NCBI GenBank assembly: GCA_964236585.1
Contig: CAXSFE010000001.1
Location: 37,279-101,278 of the forward strand
Reading direction: 5' to 3'
Length of the DNA: 64,000 nucleotides
Origin: CAXSEF01 sp964236585
GTDB lineage: Bacteria > Pseudomonadota > Alphaproteobacteria > Acetobacterales > Acetobacteraceae
In this document: one piece after another, positions 52,701-60,398 of the stretch
How the letters are laid out: every line of letters starts with the position of its first letter
Position numbering within the stretch: the stretch's first letter is position 1
Program-made: the position numbers and the translations under genes
Notes under the pieces: model-generated
The model's input: the letters and a program-made list of their open reading frames with translations, nothing else
Database searches by the model: none
What the model was told of the DNA's origin: nothing

Positions 52701-52904
52701 AGCGGCCTGTACGATCGCGTGCATGGCCGCGCTGTCACCGCGTTCAAGGGCGATCCTGCCGCGTTCCAGGGGGCCAGGCAGCAGCCAGACCGAGGCGCTG
52801 ATCGCCGCCGCGGCGACGGCGCCGAGCAGTGCCAGAGCCATCGGGATCGAGGCGGTGGGCTCCTCGGATCCGTAGTCTTCCAGGATCGTGACTTGGCCGC
52901 TCAC
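49794..52904 (-). CDS. Membrane-anchored TPR protein, PelB N-terminal-half-like
   Basis: 1036 residues. A short cytoplasmic start, one membrane span (about 22-42), then ~950 residues of Ala/Leu-rich helical hairpins of TPR type (for example PPRVLLDAGEALVAARQADKATPLFAAAL), no beta barrel. In Pseudomonas PelB a membrane helix and about 19 TPRs precede the outer-membrane barrel in one chain; here this half would be a separate protein, with the barrel encoded by the divergent gene at 56378. The start is a GTG overlapping the deacetylase stop (GTGA), so the two are coupled. In PelB the TPRs recruit PelA, which fits. Confidence 0.72.
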   Translation of the reverse strand: MSGQVTILEDYGSEEPTASIPMALALLGAVAAAAISASVWLLPGPLERGRIALERGDSAAMHAIVQAAVERHEVRPGAVAPLVALAMELGDTESAMTLLHGFLARQPDSLPAQTLLAEVLTQARQSRELAPLLERLYQRTGDVEQLRRAAVLWGQLHESDRRERLLARLADAGQSDNEETLELAHDRFARADAAGAVDLLLARISRDDQHDTALVTHAGLLAVDLPDAAARLTRLGELLTQPASLPAVLQVVAGLQTRSRPELALALLTALPDNLQQPADVSLAIADAESRTGATHSALTRLLALRRTGNLPQAGAALLADLALRDDQPALAVEVTAAIPAQAMPAWLPLRIAEILLPAGQDALLDRLSPATLAVQPSVAALVAARHGNTAAATHFAQAAFDLPPATPAVLRAYVRLLGDLHLDDAAFAALRDHLRDGAAPDPATVELLAALATTPARSSAVLPLLARARDSGPGAANAWCALALASNRVAEVADWLRHGGHADPAILLSLLNRAVQGHDRALADTAATLLLAAPLPAGWSAAEIRLLARATTPLDRPQLDGWLDFLATATPDARLRATFLLAGNPDLAAAARAAAPALASHPSVAALLADAGAMLGGSEASAARLQLLAALSPRAALPLLATATLHDPAHLGPIWAATVFQTSGDAAGQAALRTLLPRLARPDAEAALFRVLAELPPAQAGALQQVAADVLGGSWVSAWEETLTRTGRIAELEAALRARGAASTTSGAEGRSLAWRLTELGDRSGAVTLLRRLGDGQPPDSEAVKQLLYLWGPRPLPEAVDWVRTRATSAPPDQLAGWVAHLDYLDAPDAVVEIVEARTDLLSRQPGLIESYVTALDRLGTPHRGLPLLQRALAQTHDPLVFLAIGRAADAMERPLLALQADAAAAAAQPQDPVAWLAAARAAGAARRPSEAARDYQTLLALHSQPPRVLLDAGEALVAARQADKATPLFAAALASLPAHDTSIDDQRLRAQILRRTAHAAEAGVLLHQILARHPDDAGVQADLLEIQMSPRTSR

Positions 52905-55210
52905 GCGCGCCACAACCGGATACGGCCCAGAGCGGGAGCGGGAAGGGTCAGGAGCAGAAGGTGGTCGTCGCCGGCGGCCGCCTCGCTCGCGTGTCCGTCG
53001 GCCTGCGATGCGCGCCAGAGACCGGGTTGCGGAACCTGCCAGCTCATCTGGCCAGCACCCAAGCCTTCGGCGCTGAAGCCGATGTCGGTGGGCGTCGCGA
53101 TGGTCAGTCCGCGCACCTCCCAGCTGGCCTGTACCAGCAGCGGCCGCTGGGGAGGTGCCGTGCCGCGCGGCGCGAGCGCGACGAGCGGCGCGGCGCTGTC
53201 CGGGTCGAGTGCCACGTAGAGCTCGCCGTTGGCGATGCGCTCGCCAAGGACCCCCTCTGAGGCGGCAAGGTCGAGCATGCGCTCCTGGCCACGGGGGAAA
53301 CGCAGGGTCTGGAGGGCGCCGCGATCGAGCACGCGCCAAGCCTGCGGCGCCTCCTGCACCAGCTGCAGTCCGAACGTGCCGTGGGCCGCGGCGGCGAAGC
53401 GGCTGGTGCGTACCCCGATGAACTCCTGGCCACGCAGGAAGGCGATGTTGGCCAGCAGGGCATCCAGGCTGGCGTGACGCTCCCCGGAGTACATGTGATA
53501 GTACAGGTTCATCGGCTTGAGGCGCCGTGGGCTTTCAGTGCGTTGCCAGGTGATCGGAAGGTCACGAAAGCCGAAGTAGCGATCGGTCCACAGCTCGGTG
53601 TAGGTGTTCTCGTTGCTGTTCGACGAGTAGATCTGGATCTGGCCGTCGGGATGGCGCAGGCCGACCGGGGCGACCGCCGAGACCGTCGGATGGTCGTCGT
53701 CGAAGCGGCTGTCGCCGCCGTTGATGTTGCCGAGGCCAGCCTGCTCGACGGCAGTCATGGCTGCGGCGAAGGGCAGGCAGTTGCCGCTCCACTGCAGGAT
53801 CGCGCAGCGCTTTCCGGCCGGGGCCAGCGCCTCGATCGTACGTGCGGCCTCGTCGATCTCGGTATGCAACGAGAATGGCTGGTCCCCATAGGCGCGGGGA
53901 ACGCTGTAGGACTCCGTCTGTGCGCCTTTCTTTGCGGGGTTGTTCTGGTCGGCGGCGTCGCCCTGGCAGACCGCTCCGTCGACGGCCATGCGCAGGTAGC
54001 TTGCCGCGTAGGGACGCTCCTTTTCGGGTGTCCAGTCGGCGAAGAAGCCCCAGTCGAACGGGTGGCTGAAGGTATGGCTGCCGACCTCGACCTGCCTGAG
54101 GGCGAAGAGCGCGCGCGCGGTCTCGGCCGCGTGGTCACCGCCCGGCAGCATCGCGCCCAGGTCCTCGGCGATGGGTGCCACGGTCACGGGCAGATCGGGG
54201 TTGGGCGCGATCACCTCGCTGAGCAGGATTTCGGCGGTGCTGGCGCGTGTGCCGCCGGGAAGATGCACCTGGCTGATCGAGCGCCAGCCGTCACCGTCGA
54301 TGTGGCTGTAGTACATGCGACGGCCGCACAGGGTCGTGCTGTCGCCGCGCGGCAGGTCGGCGGTGTCTAGTGCTGCCTCGAAGAAGGCGAACGGGTCGAT
54401 GCGCCAGGGATAGGCCGCATTGACGTTGTCGCTGGCGCGCGCGTAGCCCGGGGCGACGAAGCCGCCGGCCTGGCTGATGGTCACCAGATGGCTGCGCTGC
54501 GGCGGACCTGCGCGCTCCACCACGAGCCAGGAGCGCACGGACGAGTCCGTCGGCTCGAACAGTTCGAAGGGGGGCAGCGCCTCGCCGTTGAAGCCGTGCT
54601 CGAAACCGATCCGCCCATCCGGTTCCGCGTGCACGATCCGGTCGGTTTCGGTGACGGGCAGCCAGCCGCCTTGGGATCGCATGTGCAGGGTGGCCAGCAG
54701 CCTGGCCTGCAGGGAGTCGGCGGCCGCCTCGCTGAGGGTGCCCGGTTTCGGGGCGAGGTCGCCGAGCACGACGAGTTTGCGGCCGGAGCCGATCAGGTGC
54801 TCGGCCCAGGTGACGAACCCCGCGAAGTCCTGCACGCATGGCTCTGGGAACCAGGTCACCACGCCGCGCAGGTCAGGGTCGTCCCAGGCGGGAAGCGAGG
54901 CCTGGATGTCGTGGAACTGCACCGTCAGGCCGAGGTACTCGAGGGGCAGGGCGGCATGGGTATGGATCGGGGCGGCGTAGAGATGCGGCTCCACGGCGCC
55001 GTCGTACAGTGCCAGGACGCGGCGCGGCACCTTGCGGGGTGCGAAGGGCAGGACAGCGGGTGTGGCGACGGTTCTTGTGGCCACGACCGGGACGTGACGT
55101 GGTGGCGAGGCGGCGCCGAGGCTGGACAGTGCCGCGCCGCCCAGCAGGAGCGCACGGCGCGACAGGCGCCCTGCCCCGGGCGTGATGCCGTCCTGCAGGG
55201 ACGAGGTCAC
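52901..55210 (-). CDS. pelA: PelA-like polysaccharide deacetylase
   Basis: 769 residues. N-terminal twin-arginine-like signal (SRRALLLGGAALSSLGAA), a nucleotide-binding-like or reductase-type region (about 60-240), then a CE4/PelA-type deacetylase core: YYSHIDGDGW (Asp305, Asp307) and SHTFSHPF (His379, His383). The 72-residue spacing from Asp307 to His379 equals that of Asp528 to His600 in Pseudomonas PelA. The C-terminal ~230 residues form a beta-rich domain. Predicted to deacetylate the Pel polymer in the periplasm, making it cationic. It lacks the N-terminal hydrolase domain, which is encoded by the preceding gene (GTGA overlap). Confidence 0.82.
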   Translation of the reverse strand: MTSSLQDGITPGAGRLSRRALLLGGAALSSLGAASPPRHVPVVATRTVATPAVLPFAPRKVPRRVLALYDGAVEPHLYAAPIHTHAALPLEYLGLTVQFHDIQASLPAWDDPDLRGVVTWFPEPCVQDFAGFVTWAEHLIGSGRKLVVLGDLAPKPGTLSEAAADSLQARLLATLHMRSQGGWLPVTETDRIVHAEPDGRIGFEHGFNGEALPPFELFEPTDSSVRSWLVVERAGPPQRSHLVTISQAGGFVAPGYARASDNVNAAYPWRIDPFAFFEAALDTADLPRGDSTTLCGRRMYYSHIDGDGWRSISQVHLPGGTRASTAEILLSEVIAPNPDLPVTVAPIAEDLGAMLPGGDHAAETARALFALRQVEVGSHTFSHPFDWGFFADWTPEKERPYAASYLRMAVDGAVCQGDAADQNNPAKKGAQTESYSVPRAYGDQPFSLHTEIDEAARTIEALAPAGKRCAILQWSGNCLPFAAAMTAVEQAGLGNINGGDSRFDDDHPTVSAVAPVGLRHPDGQIQIYSSNSNENTYTELWTDRYFGFRDLPITWQRTESPRRLKPMNLYYHMYSGERHASLDALLANIAFLRGQEFIGVRTSRFAAAAHGTFGLQLVQEAPQAWRVLDRGALQTLRFPRGQERMLDLAASEGVLGERIANGELYVALDPDSAAPLVALAPRGTAPPQRPLLVQASWEVRGLTIATPTDIGFSAEGLGAGQMSWQVPQPGLWRASQADGHASEAAAGDDHLLLLTLPAPALGRIRLWRA

Positions 55211-56142
55211 CGGTTCGGCTCCGCTACGACATGCTGGAGGTCGATGGTGGCGACGTAGGGGACGAAGCCGTTGCGGCGCTGCTGGGCATAGATGCGTCGC
55301 TGGCCGGACAGGTCGTGCGGGTTCCAGTAGTCGACGGTGAAGACGCGGACGTCAGGCGCGCGTTGGCGGAGGTCGGCGAGCCGGTCGAGCTGCCAGCGCA
55401 CGTCCATCGGGGACTGCGTGCGGCAGCGTTTCCGGGCGAAGTCGTAGCCGCCATAGATGCTCTCGGCGAGGACGGAGTCCAGGGAGGCGCAGACCAGGGG
55501 CTGGATCTCGTAGGCGCGGTTCAGCATCAGCTTGGCGTCGGGAAAGCGCTGGTGCATGGCACGCACCAGGCGGGCGGCTGCCTGCGTCATGCCGGCGCAG
55601 TGCACGGGGTCGCGTGTCTCCAGGAATGCGGCATCGTCGAGGGTGTCCAGGAATATGCCGTCGAAACCCTGGTCCAGCACCGCGGGCAGGATCCGGTCCA
55701 GCAGCAGTGCCTCCCACTCGGGCCGGCGAAGATCGATGTAGCGGCTGTCGGGCCAGTTCGGATTGGCGTCCAGCAGCAGCCCAGCCGCGGCAGCTTCGGT
55801 GAAATGCCGGCGGGTCCGCTCGATCTCGCCGACGCTGACGTAGCCGTAGGTGGTGGCGCCGGCCGCATGCAGTGGTGTCAGGTCCGGGTGATGGTCGCCG
55901 TCGAGCACCACCCACCGGCAGGACGCCAAGGCGTCAGCCGGGATCTCGGCGGCGTAGCAGATGACGAAGCGGTCGGAGCTTGCGGCCAGGGATGTCGCCG
56001 GACGTCCGAAGGCGGCACCGAACATCAGGGCGGCCGCACGACCCAGCATCCCACGCCGGCCATGAAGTCCGACCTCGCGGGCAGGGATGCCGCGGCTATC
56101 GGCGGAGAGACGGCTTGCCAGCGGCAGGGGTTCGGACGGCAT
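55207..56142 (-). CDS. PelA-hydrolase-like glycosidase (endo-alpha-1,4-polygalactosaminidase family)
   Basis: 311 residues: exported by a long N-terminal signal with RRGMLGRAAALMFGAAFG, then one TIM-barrel domain of the GH114/TM1410-like type. Typical strand-end motifs: YGYVSVGEIE (Glu106), WPDSRYIDLRRPEWEALLL, and GFDGIFLDTLDD (Asp161, Asp166, Asp169 region). I cannot map the catalytic Glu of Pseudomonas PelA with certainty. It would trim galactosamine-containing Pel during export or cause dispersal. First gene of the leftward operon; overlaps the deacetylase gene by 4 bp, mirroring the domain order within fused PelA. Confidence 0.8.
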   Translation of the reverse strand: MPSEPLPLASRLSADSRGIPAREVGLHGRRGMLGRAAALMFGAAFGRPATSLAASSDRFVICYAAEIPADALASCRWVVLDGDHHPDLTPLHAAGATTYGYVSVGEIERTRRHFTEAAAAGLLLDANPNWPDSRYIDLRRPEWEALLLDRILPAVLDQGFDGIFLDTLDDAAFLETRDPVHCAGMTQAAARLVRAMHQRFPDAKLMLNRAYEIQPLVCASLDSVLAESIYGGYDFARKRCRTQSPMDVRWQLDRLADLRQRAPDVRVFTVDYWNPHDLSGQRRIYAQQRRNGFVPYVATIDLQHVVAEPNR

Positions 56143-56377
56143 CGGGGCAGGTTCCGTGGCTGGCTGCGGCCTCGCGGGGGTCGCCTGCCGCAGAGTTAAC
56201 GGAAGAAACTGAAACGCCGGTTAATGCTCGTCGACGTTGCTGTCCGTCCCGTTAAAGGCTGGTCAAGCATTCTGCGGTTATCCTTTCGAGGCGGCCAGCG
56301 GGTCCTTTCCGTTGCGACATGCGTCCCAGGACAGGACATCGCCGGCAATGCCTTGTGCCATCTGCCATGCAGCCTCG
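56143..56377. promoter_or_regulatory. Divergent control region of the pel locus
   Basis: 235 bp between the start codons of the two divergent operons. It contains clustered copies of a TTAACGG-like word: TTAACGG at 56196, CCGGTTAA at 56217 and CCGTTAA at 56249, plus GCGGTTA at 56274, in both orientations. The spacing (21, 32 and 25 bp) roughly tracks two to three helical turns. No clear sigma-70 boxes. Likely binding sites for a regulator of both operons, by inference. Confidence 0.5.
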
Positions 56378-57958
56378 ATGCAGTGTCGATCCCGGTCACG
56401 TTTCGTCGCGGCCTCGCTATGGATTCTGGCATCCGCAACGCTCTTTCCTGGTTCGTCTGTCAGGGCGGCAGGGACGGCATTTCCGCAGTCGGATGTGCAG
56501 CCTCCCGGGGCAGATGCGATGCCGGTCACGGTCACTTTTGGCGCGCTTCACCCACGCAGCGCCGAGACGCACGGCCGCGATGTCGTGGTGGTCCTGGACG
56601 GCGCGGTGTCGCCTGCCCTCGCCGAGCAGTTGTCGCGCATGGGCGGGCTGATCGAAAGCGTCGCGATCGGCTACGACACCGTGCGGCTGCGCCTGACCGG
56701 GTCTGCCGCCGTCACGACGGTCGCTGGCGGGGTGCTGCTGACGCCGCAGGGGTCGGCAGGAGGAAGCCCTGCCTGGGAGCAGCGCCGGCTGATGATCCTG
56801 CAGGCGCAACTGCAGGCGCAGCACGGGGAAACCAGGGCGGCGCAGGCCAGGCTGGCGACGGCGCTGCAGGACCGGCCGGACGACGTCGACCTGCTTGCCG
56901 GCCTTGCGTCGCTTGATGAGCAGGCCGGCCGCTGGCACAGCGGGTTGACGCTGTACGACCAGATCCTGTCCGACAATCCCGGAGCCGAGGAGATAGCGCG
57001 CGCGCGTGATGCGCTCGGCCTGCGGGTGGGGCCTCTGTTGCGCACCGACGTGTTCGTCACCGCGTCCACAGGAGGCGAGCGAACGCAGAGCGTGCTGCTG
57101 AACGGTGCAGCACCGCTGTCCGAGGAGTGGCGCGCCGACATTGCGCAGGAGACCCGTCATGAGAGTGCGCGCAACGTGCTTCGCAGCGACGGCCTCACGG
57201 GCGGCGCAATCGACACGACGCGGGTCAGATCCGAGTTCGGGGTGACCAGGACCTGGGGTGCGGACGATACCACGCGCGTGGCTGTGCATCTGGCCGACGG
57301 TGGCCCGGGTTTTGCCGCACAGCATCGTGTCACCTGGGCCTGGGGCACGACCACGTTCTCCGGCGACTACAAGAGGCCCTACTGGGACACGTTGACGTCG
57401 TTGCGCGCCAACGCGTCGCGCGACCTGATCGAGGTGCAGCAGGAGTGGCAGCTGTCGCCGGCCGTTGCAGCGGAACTGGGTGGTGGCGGCGAGCGCTACG
57501 GCATTCCGGCACAGCGCGACCTGACCAAGGGCGGGATCGTCACCGCAGGGCTGACCTGGACCGTGCCGGCGCGTGCGGTCGGTTGGGTTCTGCCTCAGGG
57601 CTGGGCGGCGCGTGTCGGCTACCAGCTCGCGTCGGAGTACATCTCGAGCGTCGCGACGCCGTATGGCAGAGGGCTGCCGCCGCTGGACGTGCGACGCCGC
57701 GAGATCCACGCGGCCGAGGCGACGGTCGAGCGCCTGGTCGGTCCCGGGCTGCTGACCGCGACCGGGGGCTACGCGATCGACCGCTACGGCGGCAGCGGTC
57801 CTGTCGCAAGACTGCGGTATGCCCGCGCCGAGGACGAAGCGAGAGCGCTGAGTTTTGGAGTCGAGGGCAGCCTTGCGCCGTCTTTGGCGCAACAGAGCCG
57901 TGTCGTCTGGCAGGCCAGCGCCTTCCTGCTGTGGCGGTTCGGAATGGGGACGCATTGA
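56378..57958 (+). CDS. Outer-membrane beta-barrel with TPRs, PelB C-terminal-half-like
   Basis: 526 residues. Signal peptide (RFVAASLWILASATLFPGSSVRA), a periplasmic region with a TPR pair (about 125-210; AQARLATALQDRPDDVDLLAGLASLDEQAG and a following hairpin), then about 300 residues of alternating amphipathic strands ending in an aromatic C-terminal strand (AFLLWRFGMGTH), typical of outer-membrane barrels. Being first in front of pelDEFG, it is best read as the export pore of Pel. I start at the ATG just before the signal peptide; an in-frame ATG at 56348 is possible. PelC, which rings the PelB pore, is not encoded nearby. Confidence 0.75.
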   Translation: MQCRSRSRFVAASLWILASATLFPGSSVRAAGTAFPQSDVQPPGADAMPVTVTFGALHPRSAETHGRDVVVVLDGAVSPALAEQLSRMGGLIESVAIGYDTVRLRLTGSAAVTTVAGGVLLTPQGSAGGSPAWEQRRLMILQAQLQAQHGETRAAQARLATALQDRPDDVDLLAGLASLDEQAGRWHSGLTLYDQILSDNPGAEEIARARDALGLRVGPLLRTDVFVTASTGGERTQSVLLNGAAPLSEEWRADIAQETRHESARNVLRSDGLTGGAIDTTRVRSEFGVTRTWGADDTTRVAVHLADGGPGFAAQHRVTWAWGTTTFSGDYKRPYWDTLTSLRANASRDLIEVQQEWQLSPAVAAELGGGGERYGIPAQRDLTKGGIVTAGLTWTVPARAVGWVLPQGWAARVGYQLASEYISSVATPYGRGLPPLDVRRREIHAAEATVERLVGPGLLTATGGYAIDRYGGSGPVARLRYARAEDEARALSFGVEGSLAPSLAQQSRVVWQASAFLLWRFGMGTH

Positions 57959-57960
57959 TC

Positions 57961-59370
57961 ATGCCCGATGCCATCGTGGTCGACCGCCATGCCGCGGTTT
58001 CTGCCGACACCCTCAGCCGGGCTTCGCCGCTCAGGGTGTACGGCCGATGGCATGGGGTTGCGGAGGGCGCAGTCATGCTGGCGGTGCTGCTGGCGATCGA
58101 CGCTGCGACGACTGGCGGAACCCGCTTCGGAGCCGTCCAGCCCAGCCCATTCGGTTTTGTCGTCCTGCTGGTGTCTGCCCAGTACGGGCTGGGGCAGGGT
58201 GCCCTGGTCGCCCTGCTGGCGATTGCAGCACGATATGGCGGTCACCTGCCGCAGCAGGGTTTCGGGCAGGACAGCATCGTCTACCTGCGCGAGGTGGCGA
58301 CCGATCCGGTGCTCTGGCTTGCCTGCGCTCTGGTGGTGGGAGGCATTGCCAGTCGACTGCGCGCACGGGCTGCTGCGGCGGAGCGCGCGGCGTTCCGCGC
58401 GCGCCAGGAGCTTTCGGTGACCGTGGCTGCGGCTGGCAGGTTGTCCGCGTCGCTGGCCGTCCTGGAGGGCAAGGTGGCGGGACAGCTCCGCACCGCATCG
58501 TCCATCTACGAGGCGGCGCGGGGCCTGGGTCCCGACATGCCCGACGTGCTGAGCAACGCACCCGCGCTGCTGCGCGCCGCGACGGAGTGCACGCGCTGCT
58601 CGATCTACCTGCTTGAGGGAGACACCCTGCATCTTGCGGCGAGCGAGGGACGCCGTGCCGATGATGGGCTGGCCGACCGGATCGGTCCTGGTCCGTTGTT
58701 CGAGGCCGTGGTGGGGCGACGTGCCACACTCGTCGCCAGCCGGGTTGCCGACGCCGAGGTGCTGGCCCGGCAGGGGGTCCTTGCAGCGCCGATCACCGCA
58801 CCCGGCGATGGCGCGGTACCGGGTGCGGTGCTCGGCATGCTCAAGGTCGAGGAGATCGGCTTTGCACGTCTTCACCTGGACACCGTGGCAAACTTCCAGG
58901 CCGTGTGCGCCTGGGTCGGCACCGCGCTCATGCACGCCGATGCCTTCGTGCAGGCCAGGGACGAGCGTTTTACGGTGGGGGGCGGTCGCCTCGTGTCGGC
59001 TCACCACAGCGAGCGGATGATCGGTTATCTGACCGGGTTGGCGGCTCGGCTGGGTTTTGACCTGTCGCTGCTGACCGTGGAGGTGGGAGACGGACAAGCC
59101 GCAGAACCACAGGACCATGCGGCCGGTACGGACTGGGTGAGGCGTCTGCTTGAGGACAGCTTTCGCGATACCGACATGATGCTGGAAGTGCTGCTCGACC
59201 AGCGTCGTTTCAGCGTGCTGCTGCCTGGTACCGATCATGTCGGGGCAGAGATCGCTGCGGACCGGCTCCGGGCAACCTTCGCACTTGGCGATCCGCAGCA
59301 GATCGGCCAGGTCATCGTTCGCAGCGTGACACTGCACGATGGCCGGTCCGGTTTGGAGCACGCGGCATGA
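57961..59370 (+). CDS. pelD: PelD, c-di-GMP receptor of Pel export
   Basis: 469 residues: four N-terminal membrane spans (about 35-130), a coiled linker, a GAF domain (about 170-320) and a degenerate GGDEF domain (about 335-469) without an active-site GGDEF. The inhibitory-site motif is kept as RDTD at 402-405, and Arg437 sits 35 residues after Arg402, the same spacing as Arg367 and Arg402 of Pseudomonas PelD. Cyclic-di-GMP binding there switches on polymer synthesis with PelE, PelF and PelG. Starts 2 nt after the barrel gene and overlaps pelE by 4 bp. Confidence 0.9.
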   Translation: MPDAIVVDRHAAVSADTLSRASPLRVYGRWHGVAEGAVMLAVLLAIDAATTGGTRFGAVQPSPFGFVVLLVSAQYGLGQGALVALLAIAARYGGHLPQQGFGQDSIVYLREVATDPVLWLACALVVGGIASRLRARAAAAERAAFRARQELSVTVAAAGRLSASLAVLEGKVAGQLRTASSIYEAARGLGPDMPDVLSNAPALLRAATECTRCSIYLLEGDTLHLAASEGRRADDGLADRIGPGPLFEAVVGRRATLVASRVADAEVLARQGVLAAPITAPGDGAVPGAVLGMLKVEEIGFARLHLDTVANFQAVCAWVGTALMHADAFVQARDERFTVGGGRLVSAHHSERMIGYLTGLAARLGFDLSLLTVEVGDGQAAEPQDHAAGTDWVRRLLEDSFRDTDMMLEVLLDQRRFSVLLPGTDHVGAEIAADRLRATFALGDPQQIGQVIVRSVTLHDGRSGLEHAA

Positions 59371-60398
59371 GGGCGCGCCTGGCTTTGGGGCTGGTGCTCG
59401 TGGGGCAGGGGCTTGGGATTGCTGCCATGCTCTCGGGCCGGCCGCTGCTGTTCCTGGTGCTGCATGCGAGCACCTGTGCGCTTCCGGTGGTCGCGCTGCG
59501 TTGCCCTGTGACGGAGGAGGGCCTTGGGCTGGCAGTGCTGCGGTTGCTGCGGCCGCTTCTGCCGGCACTGGGACCGTTTGCCGCCGTGACGGGCGTGCTG
59601 GTGCTGGTTGTGGCGCCGCTGCTGCGACGGGGCACTCGCAGCGATGCGACATGGCGGAGCCACCTGTTTCCCGAGACCGGGACCGATCCGGTGGTGCGTC
59701 AGGTTGCCGCACTGGACCGTGCCGCCGCCGACAGGAGCACGAGCAGGGTTGCGGCGTTTGCCGATATCCTGCGCTGGGGCAGCCTGGAGCAGCAGGAGCG
59801 GGTTGTCGTGCTGATGAGCCGCGAGTTTCGCCCCGGCTTCGCGCCGTTGCTGCGTGAGGCGTTGTCCAGCGTGACTCCAGGCCTGCGTGCCCAGGCTGCA
59901 GCAGGCCTGGCGATGGTGGAGGCAAGGTTCGAGACGCAAGGGGCCAAGCTGCGCCGTGCAGCCCTGTCAGGCGAGATGACTGCGTTGCTGTCGCTTGCAC
60001 GTCATCTGGACGAGCTGGCCAACAGCGGTCTGCTCGATCTGTCGCGCAGTGCCGCGGTTCGTGCAGAGGCGGTGGATCTCTACCGGACACATCTCGCCTC
60101 GCAGCCCGACGACTCCGACGTTCAGGCGGCCCTCGGGCGCGACCTGATGCAGGTCGGGCGTCTGGATGATGCCATTGCCGCCATGCGGGCTGCCATGGCG
60201 CGCGGCTTGGCCACCCCGTCGCTGATCGGCTGGCTGGCCGAGTGTCTGTATCGCAGGCAGGAGATCGGCCAGGTGTCCCAGCTGATCGCCGAGCATGAGG
60301 CTGTGCTTCGTCCAACGGTCCAAGAGGGATCGCCGCTGGCTGCATCGTTCGGCCTGTGGCTTGCCACGTCGCCAGGCCTCGAAGAGGCTGCGTCGTGA
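59367..60398 (+). CDS. pelE: PelE, inner-membrane TPR scaffold
   Basis: 343 residues: hydrophobic N-terminus with about three spans (2-25, 27-45, 62-86) and a cytoplasmic helical repeat region (about 100-330) of TPR character (DSDVQAALGRDLMQVGRLDDAIAAMRAAMARG). Length is close to Pseudomonas PelE (~330). Recruits PelF to PelD/PelG. ATGA overlap with pelD and GTGA overlap with pelF support translational coupling. Confidence 0.85.
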   Translation: MRARLALGLVLVGQGLGIAAMLSGRPLLFLVLHASTCALPVVALRCPVTEEGLGLAVLRLLRPLLPALGPFAAVTGVLVLVVAPLLRRGTRSDATWRSHLFPETGTDPVVRQVAALDRAAADRSTSRVAAFADILRWGSLEQQERVVVLMSREFRPGFAPLLREALSSVTPGLRAQAAAGLAMVEARFETQGAKLRRAALSGEMTALLSLARHLDELANSGLLDLSRSAAVRAEAVDLYRTHLASQPDDSDVQAALGRDLMQVGRLDDAIAAMRAAMARGLATPSLIGWLAECLYRRQEIGQVSQLIAEHEAVLRPTVQEGSPLAASFGLWLATSPGLEEAAS

